This document shows positions 1 through 8,911 of a DNA stretch of 64,000 nucleotides, one piece after another (position 1 is the stretch's first letter; each line of letters starts with the position of its first letter). The notes below the pieces were generated by a model. The model was given only the letters and a program-made list of their open reading frames with translations, ran no database searches and had not been told where the DNA came from. The position numbers and the translations under genes are program-made. The stretch covers positions 21,054 to 85,053 of the forward strand of contig LWDN01000022.1 of the NCBI GenBank assembly GCA_002083515.1, in the 5' to 3' direction. Source of the DNA: Proteobacteria bacterium HN_bin10 (lineage in GTDB: Bacteria; Pseudomonadota; Alphaproteobacteria; Caulobacterales; Aquidulcibacteraceae).

Positions 1-114
1 CAGATGGCGGAGATGGCCGAGCGCGTGTCCGCCATCATGCCGCAAATCATGCGCGGTCAGCGCGTCTACGAGCTGGCGCAAGCGCGGCAATGTGCATTCA
101 TCACCGCGCAGTAG
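1..114 (+). CDS. C-terminal fragment of an unidentified protein
   Basis: An open frame runs in from the left edge and stops with TAG at 112-114, giving 37 residues that look helical and amphipathic and end in CAFITAQ. The true start lies outside the window. There is no recognisable motif, so no function is offered. It is read on the same strand as the lipoprotein gene 75 bases downstream. Confidence 0.5.
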   Translation, partial: QMAEMAERVSAIMPQIMRGQRVYELAQARQCAFITAQ

Positions 115-189
115 CGCAGATTGCCGATGCGTAACGGGCGCGCTGGCCGCGCGTGATGTTAGCGTTCTCCACAAGACAGGGGGAGACGC

Positions 190-666
190 ATGCGTAGTTT
201 GGTTCTTGCGCTGGCGGCCGGCGCCGCTTTTGCGCTGTCGGGTTGTGAGACCAGCGGGCAAGCTGCAACCTATATTGAACGCGGCCGGGTCATGGAAACG
301 GCGCGGCGCATCAGCGAGCGCTACGCCTCCACTTGGAACGCCAACGATATGGATGGCTTCGGCGCGCTCTATGCGGGCGATGCGCGCCATGTCACGCTGG
401 GCGGCGAATTTCTGCGCGGGCGCAGCGCGATCGTCGCCGCCCATCGCGCCAACCGGGCGCGCTATGCCGCCGGCGTACGCATGGTGACGCACCTTGAGGG
501 GGCGCGCGCGATCACGGACGATACGCTCGTGTCCGTCATGCGCGTTGAGTACGTGAACGATCCAAGTCAGCCCGGCGGCATTCAGGCCGCGCGGCTGACG
601 CTCACGGTGGTGCGCCGCGGCGGCGACTGGGTGATTGCGCAGGCGCAGGCCTCGGCGGTGAATTGA
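190..666 (+). CDS. SnoaL/NTF2-like fold lipoprotein (DUF4440-type)
   Basis: The 158-residue product starts with a short lipoprotein signal: basic MR, a hydrophobic stretch and a lipobox LSGC near residues 16-19. It is therefore probably acylated and periplasm-facing. The rest has the look of the SnoaL-like/DUF4440 cone fold: an N-terminal helix with ISERYASTWNANDMDGF, then strands and a GRSAI helix typical of SgcJ/EcaC-type proteins. Such proteins bind or isomerise small molecules, but substrate cannot be read from sequence. The ATG follows a good AGGGGGAG ribosome site. Family assignment is by pattern recognition only. Confidence 0.7.
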   Translation: MRSLVLALAAGAAFALSGCETSGQAATYIERGRVMETARRISERYASTWNANDMDGFGALYAGDARHVTLGGEFLRGRSAIVAAHRANRARYAAGVRMVTHLEGARAITDDTLVSVMRVEYVNDPSQPGGIQAARLTLTVVRRGGDWVIAQAQASAVN

Positions 667-739
667 CAGCGACAAGCGGTGCGGCTTTTGCGATGGGGTG
701 GCGTCGCCGTTAGGGGCTTGAACGGCTAAAAAACGGGCG

Positions 740-1270
740 ATGCGCTTCGTCGCCGCCACACTGATGCTGTTTGTGCTCGCCGCGTGCGGGCCTGTGGTGG
801 GCGCGCCCAGCATAGAGCCGCCGGCCGAGGGGCGCCCGGCCGGTGAGTACAAGCCCGCCTCGAACACCGCCCGCGCCATCACCGGCGGGATCGTCGTCGA
901 ACGCGGCGGCGTCCGCTTTGCGAATGGGGTGATCTTCTACACGCGCACGCTCAATCCGCGCCGCGGCGGCGATTTGATCGCCAAGAACGGCGACAGCTAT
1001 GCGGCGGCGGTGGTCGGACCGGGCGCGCTTGCCGTCGAACTCCGGCGCATCACCGAACAAGTGGTTCCAGCTGGCGTTGTCGGGCTCTGCGGGGCGGAGC
1101 GTCCGCAATACGTGGCGCTGGCCTATGACGATCGCGCAACAGCGGTGACGATGCTGGTGTTCTCCGGCAGCGAGCCGCCTGGCCCCGAAGCCCTCGACAG
1201 CCGCGTTTGCGCGCGCTTCGCCTACGCTGCTCCCGAAGGCGCACGCACGCGGGAAGGCTTGGTCCTCTAA
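740..1270 (+). CDS. hypothetical lipoprotein
   Basis: A 176-residue protein with a clear lipoprotein signal (hydrophobic TLMLFVL followed by lipobox LAAC at about residues 13-16). A Gly/Pro-rich linker follows, then a globular domain with two widely spaced cysteines (in GLCGAE and SRVCAR) that could form a disulfide. I do not recognise the family. It follows another lipoprotein gene on the same strand, and its stop overlaps the convergent cupin gene by 4 bases. A long frame on the opposite strand is a compositional shadow. Confidence 0.65.
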   Translation: MRFVAATLMLFVLAACGPVVGAPSIEPPAEGRPAGEYKPASNTARAITGGIVVERGGVRFANGVIFYTRTLNPRRGGDLIAKNGDSYAAAVVGPGALAVELRRITEQVVPAGVVGLCGAERPQYVALAYDDRATAVTMLVFSGSEPPGPEALDSRVCARFAYAAPEGARTREGLVL

Positions 1271-1755
1271 TCGGGCTTGCCGACCGGCTTGATCGGTTCG
1301 CCCAGCTCGTAGAATTCGGCGCCCTTGTCGGTCTGCATAATCAGGTAGCGCTTGTCGTGCTCGGGATAGGAGACGACATCGATCGGCCGGTCTTCGCCGC
1401 CCATCAGGTAGACGCACTCCTCATCGAACGTGTTGCGCAGATGGTGCGGAACCGAAGGCGTGGCGAAGCCCATGAAATCGCCCGGCCCGACTTCCGTGCT
1501 CTTTCCGTCGATCTCGGCCACGGCGCGCCCGGAGAGGATGTAGATCCATTCCTCTTCGAGCATGTGCGCATGATAGGCGAAACTGTCCTTGCCCGGCGGC
1601 AGCCGCACTAGGCTGACATGGGCGCGGCTCATGCCGGCGAGCCGCGAGAGGCCAGCGGCGCGAAAGAGCGAGTTCGGGTTGAGTTTCTGTGTGAACGGGC
1701 GGAACGCGGCCTGCTGCTCGGCGGCCCGCCACAGGGCTTTTTTCGACTCAGGCAT
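1267..1755 (-). CDS. cupin-domain protein
   Basis: The 162-residue protein has both cupin motifs: the first as HAHMLEEEWIYILSG (His-x-His then Glu, metal ligands), the second as GPGDFMGFATPSVPHHLRN with the later His. Cupins of this sort are small metal-binding beta barrels used as dioxygenases, isomerases or sugar-binding regulators; nothing here fixes the ligand. It is probably cytoplasmic, with no signal peptide. It lies 14 bases downstream of bpt on the same strand and could be co-transcribed with it. Confidence 0.8.
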   Translation of the reverse strand: MPESKKALWRAAEQQAAFRPFTQKLNPNSLFRAAGLSRLAGMSRAHVSLVRLPPGKDSFAYHAHMLEEEWIYILSGRAVAEIDGKSTEVGPGDFMGFATPSVPHHLRNTFDEECVYLMGGEDRPIDVVSYPEHDKRYLIMQTDKGAEFYELGEPIKPVGKPD

Positions 1756-1769
1756 GGCCCAAGCTTAGG

Positions 1770-2513
1770 TCAGAACGTCACTGGCTCGTAGGGCCGCCAC
1801 TCGCCGCCGAGCAGGAGTTCGAGCGGCCTGAACTCGGACTTGTAGTGCATCTTCTCGGAGCCCGGGATCCAATAGCCGAGATAGAGGTAGCTGAAGCCGG
1901 CGGCGCGCGCCTGCTGGATGTGATCGAGGATGGTGTAGACGCCAAGGCTGCGCCTGCGGTCTTCCGGGCTGAAATAAGAATAGACCATGGAGAGGCCATC
2001 GCCGAGTGCATCAACCAGAGCGGCCGCCGCAAGCTGTCCGCGATCCGGTCCGTCCGAGTAGCGATACTCGACGATGTGGGTGTGGACGGCGGTCTCCTCC
2101 ACCATGGCCGCATAGTCGTGGAAGGTCATCTCGGCCATGCCGCCGTCAGCATGGCGCGAGCTCAGATAGCGGCGCAGCAATCGGAACTGCTCCTCCGTCG
2201 CCTGGGCGGGCTTGAGGCTTCGCGTGAGATCGGCGTTGCGGAGCATGATCTTGCGCCAGCGCCGGTTGAAGGTGAATTGCTCGACCGGAACGCGCGCCGA
2301 AATGCAGGCGTCGCAGGCCTCACACGACGGGCGGTAGGCAATGTTCTGCGAGCGGCGGAATCCGGAATTGGTGAGCGCATCGTGCAGGCTGCCTGCGTCC
2401 AAGCCGTCCAACGCCGTGAACACTTTGCGTTCCCTGCGGCCCGGCAAATAGGGGCAAGGCGACGGCGCCGTCAGGAAGAACCGGAGGTTCTTGGTGAGGA
2501 AAGGCCTAGTCAC
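1770..2513 (-). CDS. bpt: aspartate/glutamate leucyltransferase (Bpt)
   Basis: The 247-residue protein is the usual length for bacterial Bpt/ATE1-like aminoacyl-tRNA-protein transferases. The N-terminal domain has the family signature CPYLPGRRERKVF followed by RPSCEACDACISARVP, a cysteine-rich motif. The C-terminal half has the GNAT-like core (YLGYWIPGSEKMHYK). It transfers leucine from Leu-tRNA to N-terminal Asp or Glu, creating ClpS/ClpAP N-degrons in the cytosol. The choice of leucyl- over arginyl-transferase rests on the bacterial Bpt family, not on residues I can test. Translation starts at ATG 2513. Confidence 0.93.
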   Translation of the reverse strand: MTRPFLTKNLRFFLTAPSPCPYLPGRRERKVFTALDGLDAGSLHDALTNSGFRRSQNIAYRPSCEACDACISARVPVEQFTFNRRWRKIMLRNADLTRSLKPAQATEEQFRLLRRYLSSRHADGGMAEMTFHDYAAMVEETAVHTHIVEYRYSDGPDRGQLAAAALVDALGDGLSMVYSYFSPEDRRRSLGVYTILDHIQQARAAGFSYLYLGYWIPGSEKMHYKSEFRPLELLLGGEWRPYEPVTF

Positions 2514-2726
2514 GCGGCGCCCATGGTCGCTGAACCTTTCAAGCCGTCAAGGCGGCTCGCGCATTCCAGGCCGGCAGCCTTAACAAAGCTTCTCACTTCG
2601 TGCGCGCGATCTAAAAAATCGGCCAGACCGCCCGATTGCCTCTCTGAATTGGGGAAATCTCTGCTAGGGTGACGGCTGCCGTTCGGATCGGGGGAGCTGC
2701 GCGGCCGGAAACAAGGAGGGCGCTTG

Positions 2727-2948
2727 ATGGCGCAACCTGTGACGGCCATTCTATCGCGCCAGGGCGAACTGGCGGAGAAGGCGCGCCAATTCACCAACGA
2801 CACCAACGAGGCCAGCCTGCTGGTCGGGCGCGTGATGTCGCGGGCGCTCAGCACGTTCAAGACCGCCGAGGCTGACGAAGTCATCGTCCATGCGATGCGG
2901 CGCGAACTCGACCGGCTCATCGAGCAATTGCGGAAGGCGCGGCCTTAG
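2727..2948 (+). CDS. small helical hypothetical protein
   Basis: A 73-residue, almost entirely helical protein with no cysteine or membrane segment. ATG 2727 is chosen because an AGGAGG ribosome site lies 7 bases upstream; a TTG one codon earlier is a poorer start. The repeated E/R/L pattern in its last 25 residues suggests a coiled-coil or helical hairpin. It is divergent from bpt across 213 bases of non-coding DNA, and its stop overlaps the end of msrB by 4 bases. I do not recognise the family. Confidence 0.65.
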   Translation: MAQPVTAILSRQGELAEKARQFTNDTNEASLLVGRVMSRALSTFKTAEADEVIVHAMRRELDRLIEQLRKARP

Positions 2949-3415
2949 TTCGCTAGGCGCTCAGCGCGCGCGAGCGGGTCGGGCAAGGGCTCGCCGTCGG
3001 CAACGAAACTCAGCGACACCGAATTGATGCAATAGCGCAGTCCGGTCGGCCGCGGACCGTCGGGAAAGACGTGGCCTTGGTGACTGTCGCAGCGGGCGCA
3101 GCGGGTCTCGATGCGGCGCATGCCGTAGGAATTGTCCTCGATGCCAACCACGTGTTTGGGGTCGAACGGCGCGGTGAAGCTTGGCCAACCGGTGCCGCTC
3201 TCGAACTTGGTTTCCTGCTTAAAAAGCGGCAGCCCGCATAGGCGGCAGCAATAGACCCCAGCCTTCTTCTGATTCAGCAAGCCGCCACAGAACGGCGCTT
3301 CGGTGCCGTGATGCAGCAACACCCGGCGTTCCTCGGCGCTCAATCCGCTCTCCAGGCGAGCGCGCTCATCGGTGTTGGGAGGCGTGAGATCGAAACCGGC
3401 GGCTGAGCGTGTCAT
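2945..3415 (-). CDS. msrB: peptide-methionine (R)-S-oxide reductase
   Basis: The 156-residue protein carries the complete MsrB pattern: a zinc site from CRLCGLPLF and CARCDSHQGH (two CxxC pairs), the substrate region TGWPSF, and the catalytic cysteine in TGLRYCINS. It reduces the R-epimer of methionine sulfoxide in proteins, with recycling by thioredoxin. It has no signal peptide and so is cytosolic. A hydrophilic N-terminal extension of about 15 residues precedes the domain. Confidence 0.95.
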   Translation of the reverse strand: MTRSAAGFDLTPPNTDERARLESGLSAEERRVLLHHGTEAPFCGGLLNQKKAGVYCCRLCGLPLFKQETKFESGTGWPSFTAPFDPKHVVGIEDNSYGMRRIETRCARCDSHQGHVFPDGPRPTGLRYCINSVSLSFVADGEPLPDPLARAERLAN

Positions 3416-3450
3416 GGGTCTCCAGCAATTCGGTCGCCGCGCGCCTGCGG

Positions 3451-3861
3451 TTACACGACCGTGTCGCTGCCGCCGTAAAGCTTGCTCAGATGAGTGACAA
3501 GGCTCCTGGCGCCGGCGCTGATCTGGGCATCGGTGAACTTGGTTCGCAGCTGGCGCGTCGCGTCGGCGAGCCCTCTCGGCTGGAAAGCGAGTTTGCGTTT
3601 GTGTTTCTTGCCGATGTGCTCGACCAGCAGGTCGGCCTTCTCCTGGGCCGGACCCATGATCGGCTTCAGGGTCTGCTCCAACTCGCGCACCAGCGGGTCG
3701 CCCTTTCGTTTGGTCGTGCGCTTGCGAGCGGGTAGGGTCGCCGCCAGCAAGTCCCGATCCGGGTGCTGGCGCACAAGCGCAAAGAGGCGCTTCAGTTCCG
3801 TTCGGCTGCGCCGGCCCAGCGCCGCCCGCAGCGCCTTGGCGTCGGCATCCTTGATGGTCAT
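3451..3861 (-). CDS. small basic protein coupled to the TIR-ParA gene
   Basis: A 136-residue, Lys/Arg-rich, helical protein. Its ATG (3861) overlaps the TGA of the upstream TIR-ParA gene in an ATGA arrangement, so the two are very probably translationally coupled and act together. The basic patch RKRTTKRKG around residues 47-55 and GKKHKRK around 88-94 could contact nucleic acid. There is no recognisable HTH, RHH or ParB motif. By position it could be the DNA-binding or adaptor partner of the ATPase; this is inference only. Confidence 0.75.
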   Translation of the reverse strand: MTIKDADAKALRAALGRRSRTELKRLFALVRQHPDRDLLAATLPARKRTTKRKGDPLVRELEQTLKPIMGPAQEKADLLVEHIGKKHKRKLAFQPRGLADATRQLRTKFTDAQISAGARSLVTHLSKLYGGSDTVV

Positions 3862-5129
3862 GGCGCCGCCCGGCGCAGGATTGCGGCAGCGGCGCGGGCG
3901 AGGGCCTCCTTGGCTGGTCGCCCGCCCACGCGCATCATCGCGGTGACGTTGATCGGGTTGGCGGCGAAGCGGTCGGTGGGCGTCGAGCGCAAAACAGCCG
4001 AATAGGGCACTTCGTCCGGCAGCAGCGCGGCGCCAAAGAAGGGCGCATTGTTGATTTCCGCGCGCGTCAGCGTATCGGCGTCTCCGGTCTCTCCTGATCG
4101 CGTGCGGTCGTTCACGCCATTGAGCAGGACCGAGAATTCCTCCGGCCGCAACGGCCTTCCCCTGACTTCACGCACGACGTGTTCGAGCATGTTCAATCCG
4201 GTGAGCGAGTATTTCTCCGGCCGCACCGGAGCGACGATGTGATCGGAGGTGGTGATCGCCAGGCGGGTGAGGAAGGTGGCGCAGGGGTTCGAGTCGATGA
4301 TCACAGCGTCGGAGCGCGCCCGCAGCGCCGAGACCAGCGCGCGGAAGCGGGTGAAGGCTTCGGCCTTGTCGCGGTCGGCGCGAGTATCGAGGGTGAACTC
4401 GAACAGGCGTTCATCGCCGGCGACGAGTTCGAAATTCGGTCCCTTGCCCCGGCGCGCGCGATTGAGCGGCACGGCGATGGCGCCGAAATCGTTGCTCGCC
4501 AGGGCGTGATCGCCGCGCGCATTAAGAATGCCGTAAAGCGTGTGGTTGCGATCGCGGATACGATTCCGCTCGCCCGGCGAGAGGAAGTACTGAGTGAGAT
4601 TGTGCTGCGGGTCGAGGTCGATGAAGCTGATCGCCCGCTTGTCGGCCAGATGCGCGGCGGCGAACAGGTTCGCCGCCAGCACGGTCTTGCCGACGCCGCC
4701 TTTGATGTTGAGCATGGCGATGACCCGCCCGCGTCCAGCGGCGGTGCGGGCGCGATCCACGATCTGAGCCAGCACCTCCGAACGCGCGCCGCGCCGGAGA
4801 TCGATGAAGCTGGCCGCGTCGAGGGTCTGGTTGATCCAGGAATCCGCGGGAAGGTCTGCAGTGCGCACGACGATGATGCTGCGGCCGTTGTTGAGCGCCG
4901 CCGCCACCTCCCGCCTGATCCAGGCGCTCTCCTGCGCGGCGGTCGAAGCCAGCACCACTACGATCGCCGCGCCGCCGACCGCCTGCACGAGCGACCCCAG
5001 CTTGTCCTGAACGCGATGCTCCGGACCGGAGCGGATTACCGCCCAGCCATGGGATTCAAGCTCAGCGGCCACCGACCGCGCCGCCTCGGCGTCGTCCGGT
5101 TCGAAGGCAAGGTACGCCGTTGTCGCCAT
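3858..5129 (-). CDS. TIR-domain / ParA-type ATPase fusion protein
   Basis: A 423-residue protein with two parts. Residues 1-115 look like a TIR domain: an AYLAFEPDD opening, a strand VVVLAS near 57-62, and S68-x-W70-xxx-E74, the place where TIR NAD hydrolases keep their catalytic Glu. Residues 135-420 are a ParA/MinD-family P-loop ATPase: deviant Walker A KGGVGKT (143-149), DLDPQ (171-175), Walker B-like VIID (276-279), and the HIVAPVRPEKYSLTGL stretch typical of ParA. Known: TIR domains can cleave NAD; ParA proteins dimerise on ATP and bind DNA. Inferred: an ATP-gated TIR sensor or effector rather than a chromosome-partition ATPase. No parB or parS was seen nearby. It is the first gene of a two-gene operon. 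Confidence 0.8.
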   Translation of the reverse strand: MATTAYLAFEPDDAEAARSVAAELESHGWAVIRSGPEHRVQDKLGSLVQAVGGAAIVVVLASTAAQESAWIRREVAAALNNGRSIIVVRTADLPADSWINQTLDAASFIDLRRGARSEVLAQIVDRARTAAGRGRVIAMLNIKGGVGKTVLAANLFAAAHLADKRAISFIDLDPQHNLTQYFLSPGERNRIRDRNHTLYGILNARGDHALASNDFGAIAVPLNRARRGKGPNFELVAGDERLFEFTLDTRADRDKAEAFTRFRALVSALRARSDAVIIDSNPCATFLTRLAITTSDHIVAPVRPEKYSLTGLNMLEHVVREVRGRPLRPEEFSVLLNGVNDRTRSGETGDADTLTRAEINNAPFFGAALLPDEVPYSAVLRSTPTDRFAANPINVTAMMRVGGRPAKEALARAAAAILRRAAP

Positions 5130-5256
5130 GGAATTCTCGCCCCGCCCTCGGGCGAACCCTAGTCGGGCGTATTACGCCTTGGCAATGCGGTGCGGGCTCT
5201 CCTGGCAGGCGCGGCCCATGGCGTACACAACCCAGGCCCCCGACATTTGAGCCACC

Positions 5257-6582
5257 ATGCCCGATCCCGTCCTCACCGACCTGCTCCAGCGCCTCGCCAT
5301 GGCGCTTGGCATCGGGTTCCTGGTGGGCGTCGAACGAGGCTGGCGGCATCGTGACGCGCCGGACGGCGCCCGCGCCGCCGGGCTGCGCACCCACGCCGCT
5401 ATCGGTCTCCTGGGCGGCATCGCCGGCGCGCTGACGCCCGTTGTCGGCGCGTGGGGCTTCGCGGCGATCACGCTTGTCTTCGGGGCCGCGTTCATTGCGT
5501 TCAAGGTCATGGAGAGCTTGCGCGACAAGGACCTGTCCGCGACCGGCGCCATCGCCGGGCTGATCGTCTACGCGTTGGGCGTCTATTCGATGTTCGGCGA
5601 CCTTCGCGTGGCGGCGGCGATCGGGGTGGTCTTGGTCGCCCTGTTGGCGTTCAAGGATGCGCTGCACGACTGGCTCAACAAGATCACCTGGAAAGAGTTG
5701 CGTTCAGCGCTGCTGATCCTCGCGGCCACCTTCATCGCCTTGCCGTTACTGCCGGATCGCGCGATCGACCCGTGGGGCGCAATCAATCCACGGGAATTGT
5801 GGTTTCTGACCATCCTCGTCGCGGGCGCATCGTTTGCCGGTTACGTCGCCGTGCGCGTGCTGGGCGATGACCTCGGCGTCCTCGCTGGCGCCGCTGCGGG
5901 GTCGCTGGTGTCATCGACTGTCGTCACGGCGGAACTCGGACGGCGGGTGAAGCGCGGCGAGACGCACGCGATGGTTGGCGGCGCTGCGGCGGCCATTGCA
6001 GCGGCAATCAGCGTTACGCGCGTCATTCTGCTCTTGGCGGTGACGGCTGCGCCGGTGATTCCCGAAGCAGCGCCGGCTCTGGCTGCCGCGGCGATTGCAT
6101 TTCTGGGCGTCGCCTACGCGTTGCGTTTTCTCGACCGAGCGGTCGACGGCGCCGCCAACTCCAAGAGCCTGCGCAGTCCCTTGGATATTCGCTCCGTTTT
6201 TCAGTTCGCGGCGTTTCTGGGCCTTGTCATTATCGTCGGCCGCTTGATCGCGGACGCCTGGGGCCAGGCTGGCTTGTTGCCGTTCGCCGCCACCGCCGGC
6301 CTCGCCGACGTGGATGCGGTGACCCTCGCTGCCGGAAGCCTCGTCCGCGGCGGCCTCGATCCGGGGATCGCGGCCCATGGGGTGATGATCGCCGTGCTCA
6401 TGAACACGTTGGCCAAGGGCGTCATCGCCTATGCCACCGGCGGCGGGCGCTACGCGGCGCTCTATCTGGCGGCGGCGCTTGTCGCCACCGTGGCCGCTGC
6501 GGCGGTGTGGTTCTTGGTCACGCCATTGCTTACGCCCATGTTTACAGACGGGGCCTCGCTTGTGCTTGGCGACTTCGGTTAG
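5257..6582 (+). CDS. MgtC/DUF4010-family inner-membrane protein
   Basis: A 441-residue, very hydrophobic protein with about 11-12 predicted membrane segments. The N-terminal third has the MgtC/SapB pattern (GIGFLVGVERGWRH, GLRTHAAIGLLGG, GLIVYALGV). The C-terminal two thirds match the DUF4010 type (GAAAGSLVSSTVVTAELGRR; later ADVDAVTLAAG). The transported or sensed substrate is not established for this family. It is divergent from the TIR-ParA gene across 127 bases. Its stop is 10 bases before the next start. Confidence 0.85.
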   Translation: MPDPVLTDLLQRLAMALGIGFLVGVERGWRHRDAPDGARAAGLRTHAAIGLLGGIAGALTPVVGAWGFAAITLVFGAAFIAFKVMESLRDKDLSATGAIAGLIVYALGVYSMFGDLRVAAAIGVVLVALLAFKDALHDWLNKITWKELRSALLILAATFIALPLLPDRAIDPWGAINPRELWFLTILVAGASFAGYVAVRVLGDDLGVLAGAAAGSLVSSTVVTAELGRRVKRGETHAMVGGAAAAIAAAISVTRVILLLAVTAAPVIPEAAPALAAAAIAFLGVAYALRFLDRAVDGAANSKSLRSPLDIRSVFQFAAFLGLVIIVGRLIADAWGQAGLLPFAATAGLADVDAVTLAAGSLVRGGLDPGIAAHGVMIAVLMNTLAKGVIAYATGGGRYAALYLAAALVATVAAAAVWFLVTPLLTPMFTDGASLVLGDFG

Positions 6583-6592
6583 GGTGCCGGCA

Positions 6593-7972
6593 ATGCAGGA
6601 AAAATGGACCCCATCAGGCTGGCGGGCGAAACCCGCCAAGCACATTCCGGCGGACTACCCCGATCCGGCGGCGCTGACGCGTGTCGAGCAGCAATTGCGC
6701 TCCTATCCCCCACTCGTGTTCGCGGGCGAGGCGCGCAAGCTCAAGGCCAACCTGGCCGAGGTGGCGGCTGGCAAAGCGTTCTTGCTGCAAGGCGGCGACT
6801 GCGCCGAGAGCTTCAAGGAATTCCACCCGGATAACATCCGCGACACCTTCCGTACGCTAATGGCGATGAGCGTCGTGTTGACGTTCGCGGCTTCGCGCCC
6901 GGTCGTGAAACTCGGCCGCATCGCGGGCCAGTTCGGCAAACCGCGCTCGTCGCCGACCGAAACCAAGGACGGCGTCACGCTGCCCTCCTATCGGGGCGAC
7001 AACATCAACGGCATGGAATTCACGCCGGAAGCGCGCTTGCCCGATCCGGAGCGGCTGGTGCGCGCGTATTCGCAATCGGCGGCCACGCTGAATCTCATCC
7101 GCGCCTTCGCCAACGGCGGCTACGCCGATCTGCACAATGTGCATCGATGGATGGTGGGCTTCGTCGCCGATAGCCCGCAGGGCAAAAGATACCAGGAGAT
7201 CGCCGACCGCATCTCGGAAGCGATCGCCTTCATGGAGGCATGCGGGATCACGCCCCAGAGCGTGCCGCAAGTGCGGCATGTCGACGTCTACACCAGCCAT
7301 GAGGCGCTGTTGCTCGGCTACGAAGAGGCGATGACGCGCGTCGATTCGACGACGGGCGATTGGTACGACACCAGCGCGCACTTTGTTTGGATCGGCGACC
7401 GCACCCGCCAGCCGGATGGCGCCCACGTCGAATTCGCGCGCGGGATCAAGAATCCGATCGGCCTCAAATGCGGGCCCTCGCTCGATCCCGATGAATTGCT
7501 GCGCCTGATCGACATCTTGAACCCCGCCAACGAGCCGGGCCGACTGACGCTGATCACGCGCTTCGGCGCCGACAAGGTGAACGCCGGTCTGCCGAAGCTC
7601 GCGCGCGCGGTGACCAAGGAGGGCCGCGCGGTGGTGTGGTCCTGCGATCCGATGCACGGCAACACGTTCGAAACCGCTAGCGGCTTCAAGACCCGGCCCT
7701 TCGAGCGCATCCTCGCGGAGGCCCGCGCGTTTACGGACATCTTGCCGGCGGAAGGCGCCTATCCCGGCGGCGTCCATGTCGAGATGACGGGTCAGCAGGT
7801 GACGGAATGCCTGGGCGGCGCCTCGGCTGTGACGGAAGAGGACCTCTCCAGCCGCTATCACACACATTGCGATCCGCGCTTGAACGGGACACAGGCGCTC
7901 GATCTTGCGTTTCTGATCGCCGAGCAATTGCGCGGCGCACGCGGCAATGGCCGCCAGGCGCAGGCTGGCTAG
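6593..7972 (+). CDS. class II 3-deoxy-7-phosphoheptulonate (DAHP) synthase
   Basis: The 459-residue protein is the plant-like class II DAHP synthase, which condenses phosphoenolpyruvate and erythrose-4-phosphate in the first step of the shikimate pathway. It has the N-terminal GKAFLLQGGDCAESF motif, GLKCGPSLDPDELL, and WSCDPMHGN, which contribute PEP and metal ligands. ATG 6593 is chosen because the protein then begins at the conserved WTPSGWRAKPAKH segment; the frame is open further upstream, but only over the end of the previous gene. Its TAG is immediately followed by the gshB ATG. Confidence 0.95.
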   Translation: MQEKWTPSGWRAKPAKHIPADYPDPAALTRVEQQLRSYPPLVFAGEARKLKANLAEVAAGKAFLLQGGDCAESFKEFHPDNIRDTFRTLMAMSVVLTFAASRPVVKLGRIAGQFGKPRSSPTETKDGVTLPSYRGDNINGMEFTPEARLPDPERLVRAYSQSAATLNLIRAFANGGYADLHNVHRWMVGFVADSPQGKRYQEIADRISEAIAFMEACGITPQSVPQVRHVDVYTSHEALLLGYEEAMTRVDSTTGDWYDTSAHFVWIGDRTRQPDGAHVEFARGIKNPIGLKCGPSLDPDELLRLIDILNPANEPGRLTLITRFGADKVNAGLPKLARAVTKEGRAVVWSCDPMHGNTFETASGFKTRPFERILAEARAFTDILPAEGAYPGGVHVEMTGQQVTECLGGASAVTEEDLSSRYHTHCDPRLNGTQALDLAFLIAEQLRGARGNGRQAQAG

Positions 7973-8911
7973 ATGCAGCCTCTCCGCATCGCGGTTCAGA
8001 TGGACCCCATCGACACGATGGTGGTGGCGCGCGACACTTCATTGGCGCTGATGATCGAGGCGCAGAACCGCGGGCATGAGGTCTGGTGGTTCACGCCGAA
8101 CGATGTGTTCTACGATGCTGGTGTCGTGAGGGCGCGCGCGCACCGCGTCTCGGTGAGTTTGAACGAGGCAAAGCACTACGAGACGCAGGAAACCAGGGTC
8201 CGCGCGCTTGACGATTTCGACGTGATCCTCGTGCGCCAAGACCCGCCGTTCGACATGGGCTATGTGTCCAACACCTATTTGCTGGAACAAACCAAAGCGC
8301 TGGTGCTCAACCCACCGCTCGGCATCCGCAACATTTCGGAGAAGATGTCGATCCTCCAGTTCCCGGAGTTGACGCCGAAGACCTGGGTGGGGCGCGACAT
8401 CGATGCGCTGGAGGCGTTCGCCAAGCGCTACGAGCACGTGGTGCTGAAAGTGCTCTATCTGATGGGCGGCGACGGCGTCATCAAATTGCGGAGCGGCGAC
8501 GTCGATTTCCGCGCCCGCGCCGGCAAGTTCATCGAAGCGGCGGGCCGCGAACCGATCCTGGCCCAGGAATTCCTGCCGGCCGTCAGCTGCGGCGACAAAC
8601 GCATCTTCATTCTCGATGGCGAGGCGTTCGGCGCTGTCCGCCGCATGCCGACCGGCGGAGACTTCCGCGCCAATCTGCATGCAGGCGGGGTGGCGCAGGC
8701 GGCGGACTTGGACGAAAGCGATCGCGCCATCGTCGCCGCCATCGCGCCGTTGCTGAAGCGCGAGGGCATCTTGTTCGCCGGCATCGACGTGATCGCCGGC
8801 AAGCTCATCGAGATCAACGTGACGTCGCCTACGTTGGTGCAGGAGCTGAAGCGTTTTTCAGGCCTCGATCTGCCCAAGGCGTTCTGGGATCGCGTGGAGG
8901 CGATGATCTAA
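7973..8911 (+). CDS. gshB: glutathione synthase
   Basis: The 312-residue protein has the GshB fold in order. The N-terminal domain begins LRIAVQMDPID. Next come the family stretch QDPPFDMGY, the NPPLGIRNISEKM segment, and an ATP-grasp domain ending in IEINVTSPTLVQE, which holds Mg-ATP ligands. It joins gamma-Glu-Cys and Gly to make glutathione, the cofactor of the glutaredoxin encoded at 15800. It starts at the base after the DAHP synthase stop, so the two are likely co-transcribed, and it ends convergently with the SLC13 gene. Confidence 0.96.
   Translation: MQPLRIAVQMDPIDTMVVARDTSLALMIEAQNRGHEVWWFTPNDVFYDAGVVRARAHRVSVSLNEAKHYETQETRVRALDDFDVILVRQDPPFDMGYVSNTYLLEQTKALVLNPPLGIRNISEKMSILQFPELTPKTWVGRDIDALEAFAKRYEHVVLKVLYLMGGDGVIKLRSGDVDFRARAGKFIEAAGREPILAQEFLPAVSCGDKRIFILDGEAFGAVRRMPTGGDFRANLHAGGVAQAADLDESDRAIVAAIAPLLKREGILFAGIDVIAGKLIEINVTSPTLVQELKRFSGLDLPKAFWDRVEAMI

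Noticed and set aside
3451..5129. A chromosome-partition parAB locus
   Set aside because: The second gene has no ParB features, no parS-like palindrome was found nearby, and the ATPase carries an extra TIR-like domain.
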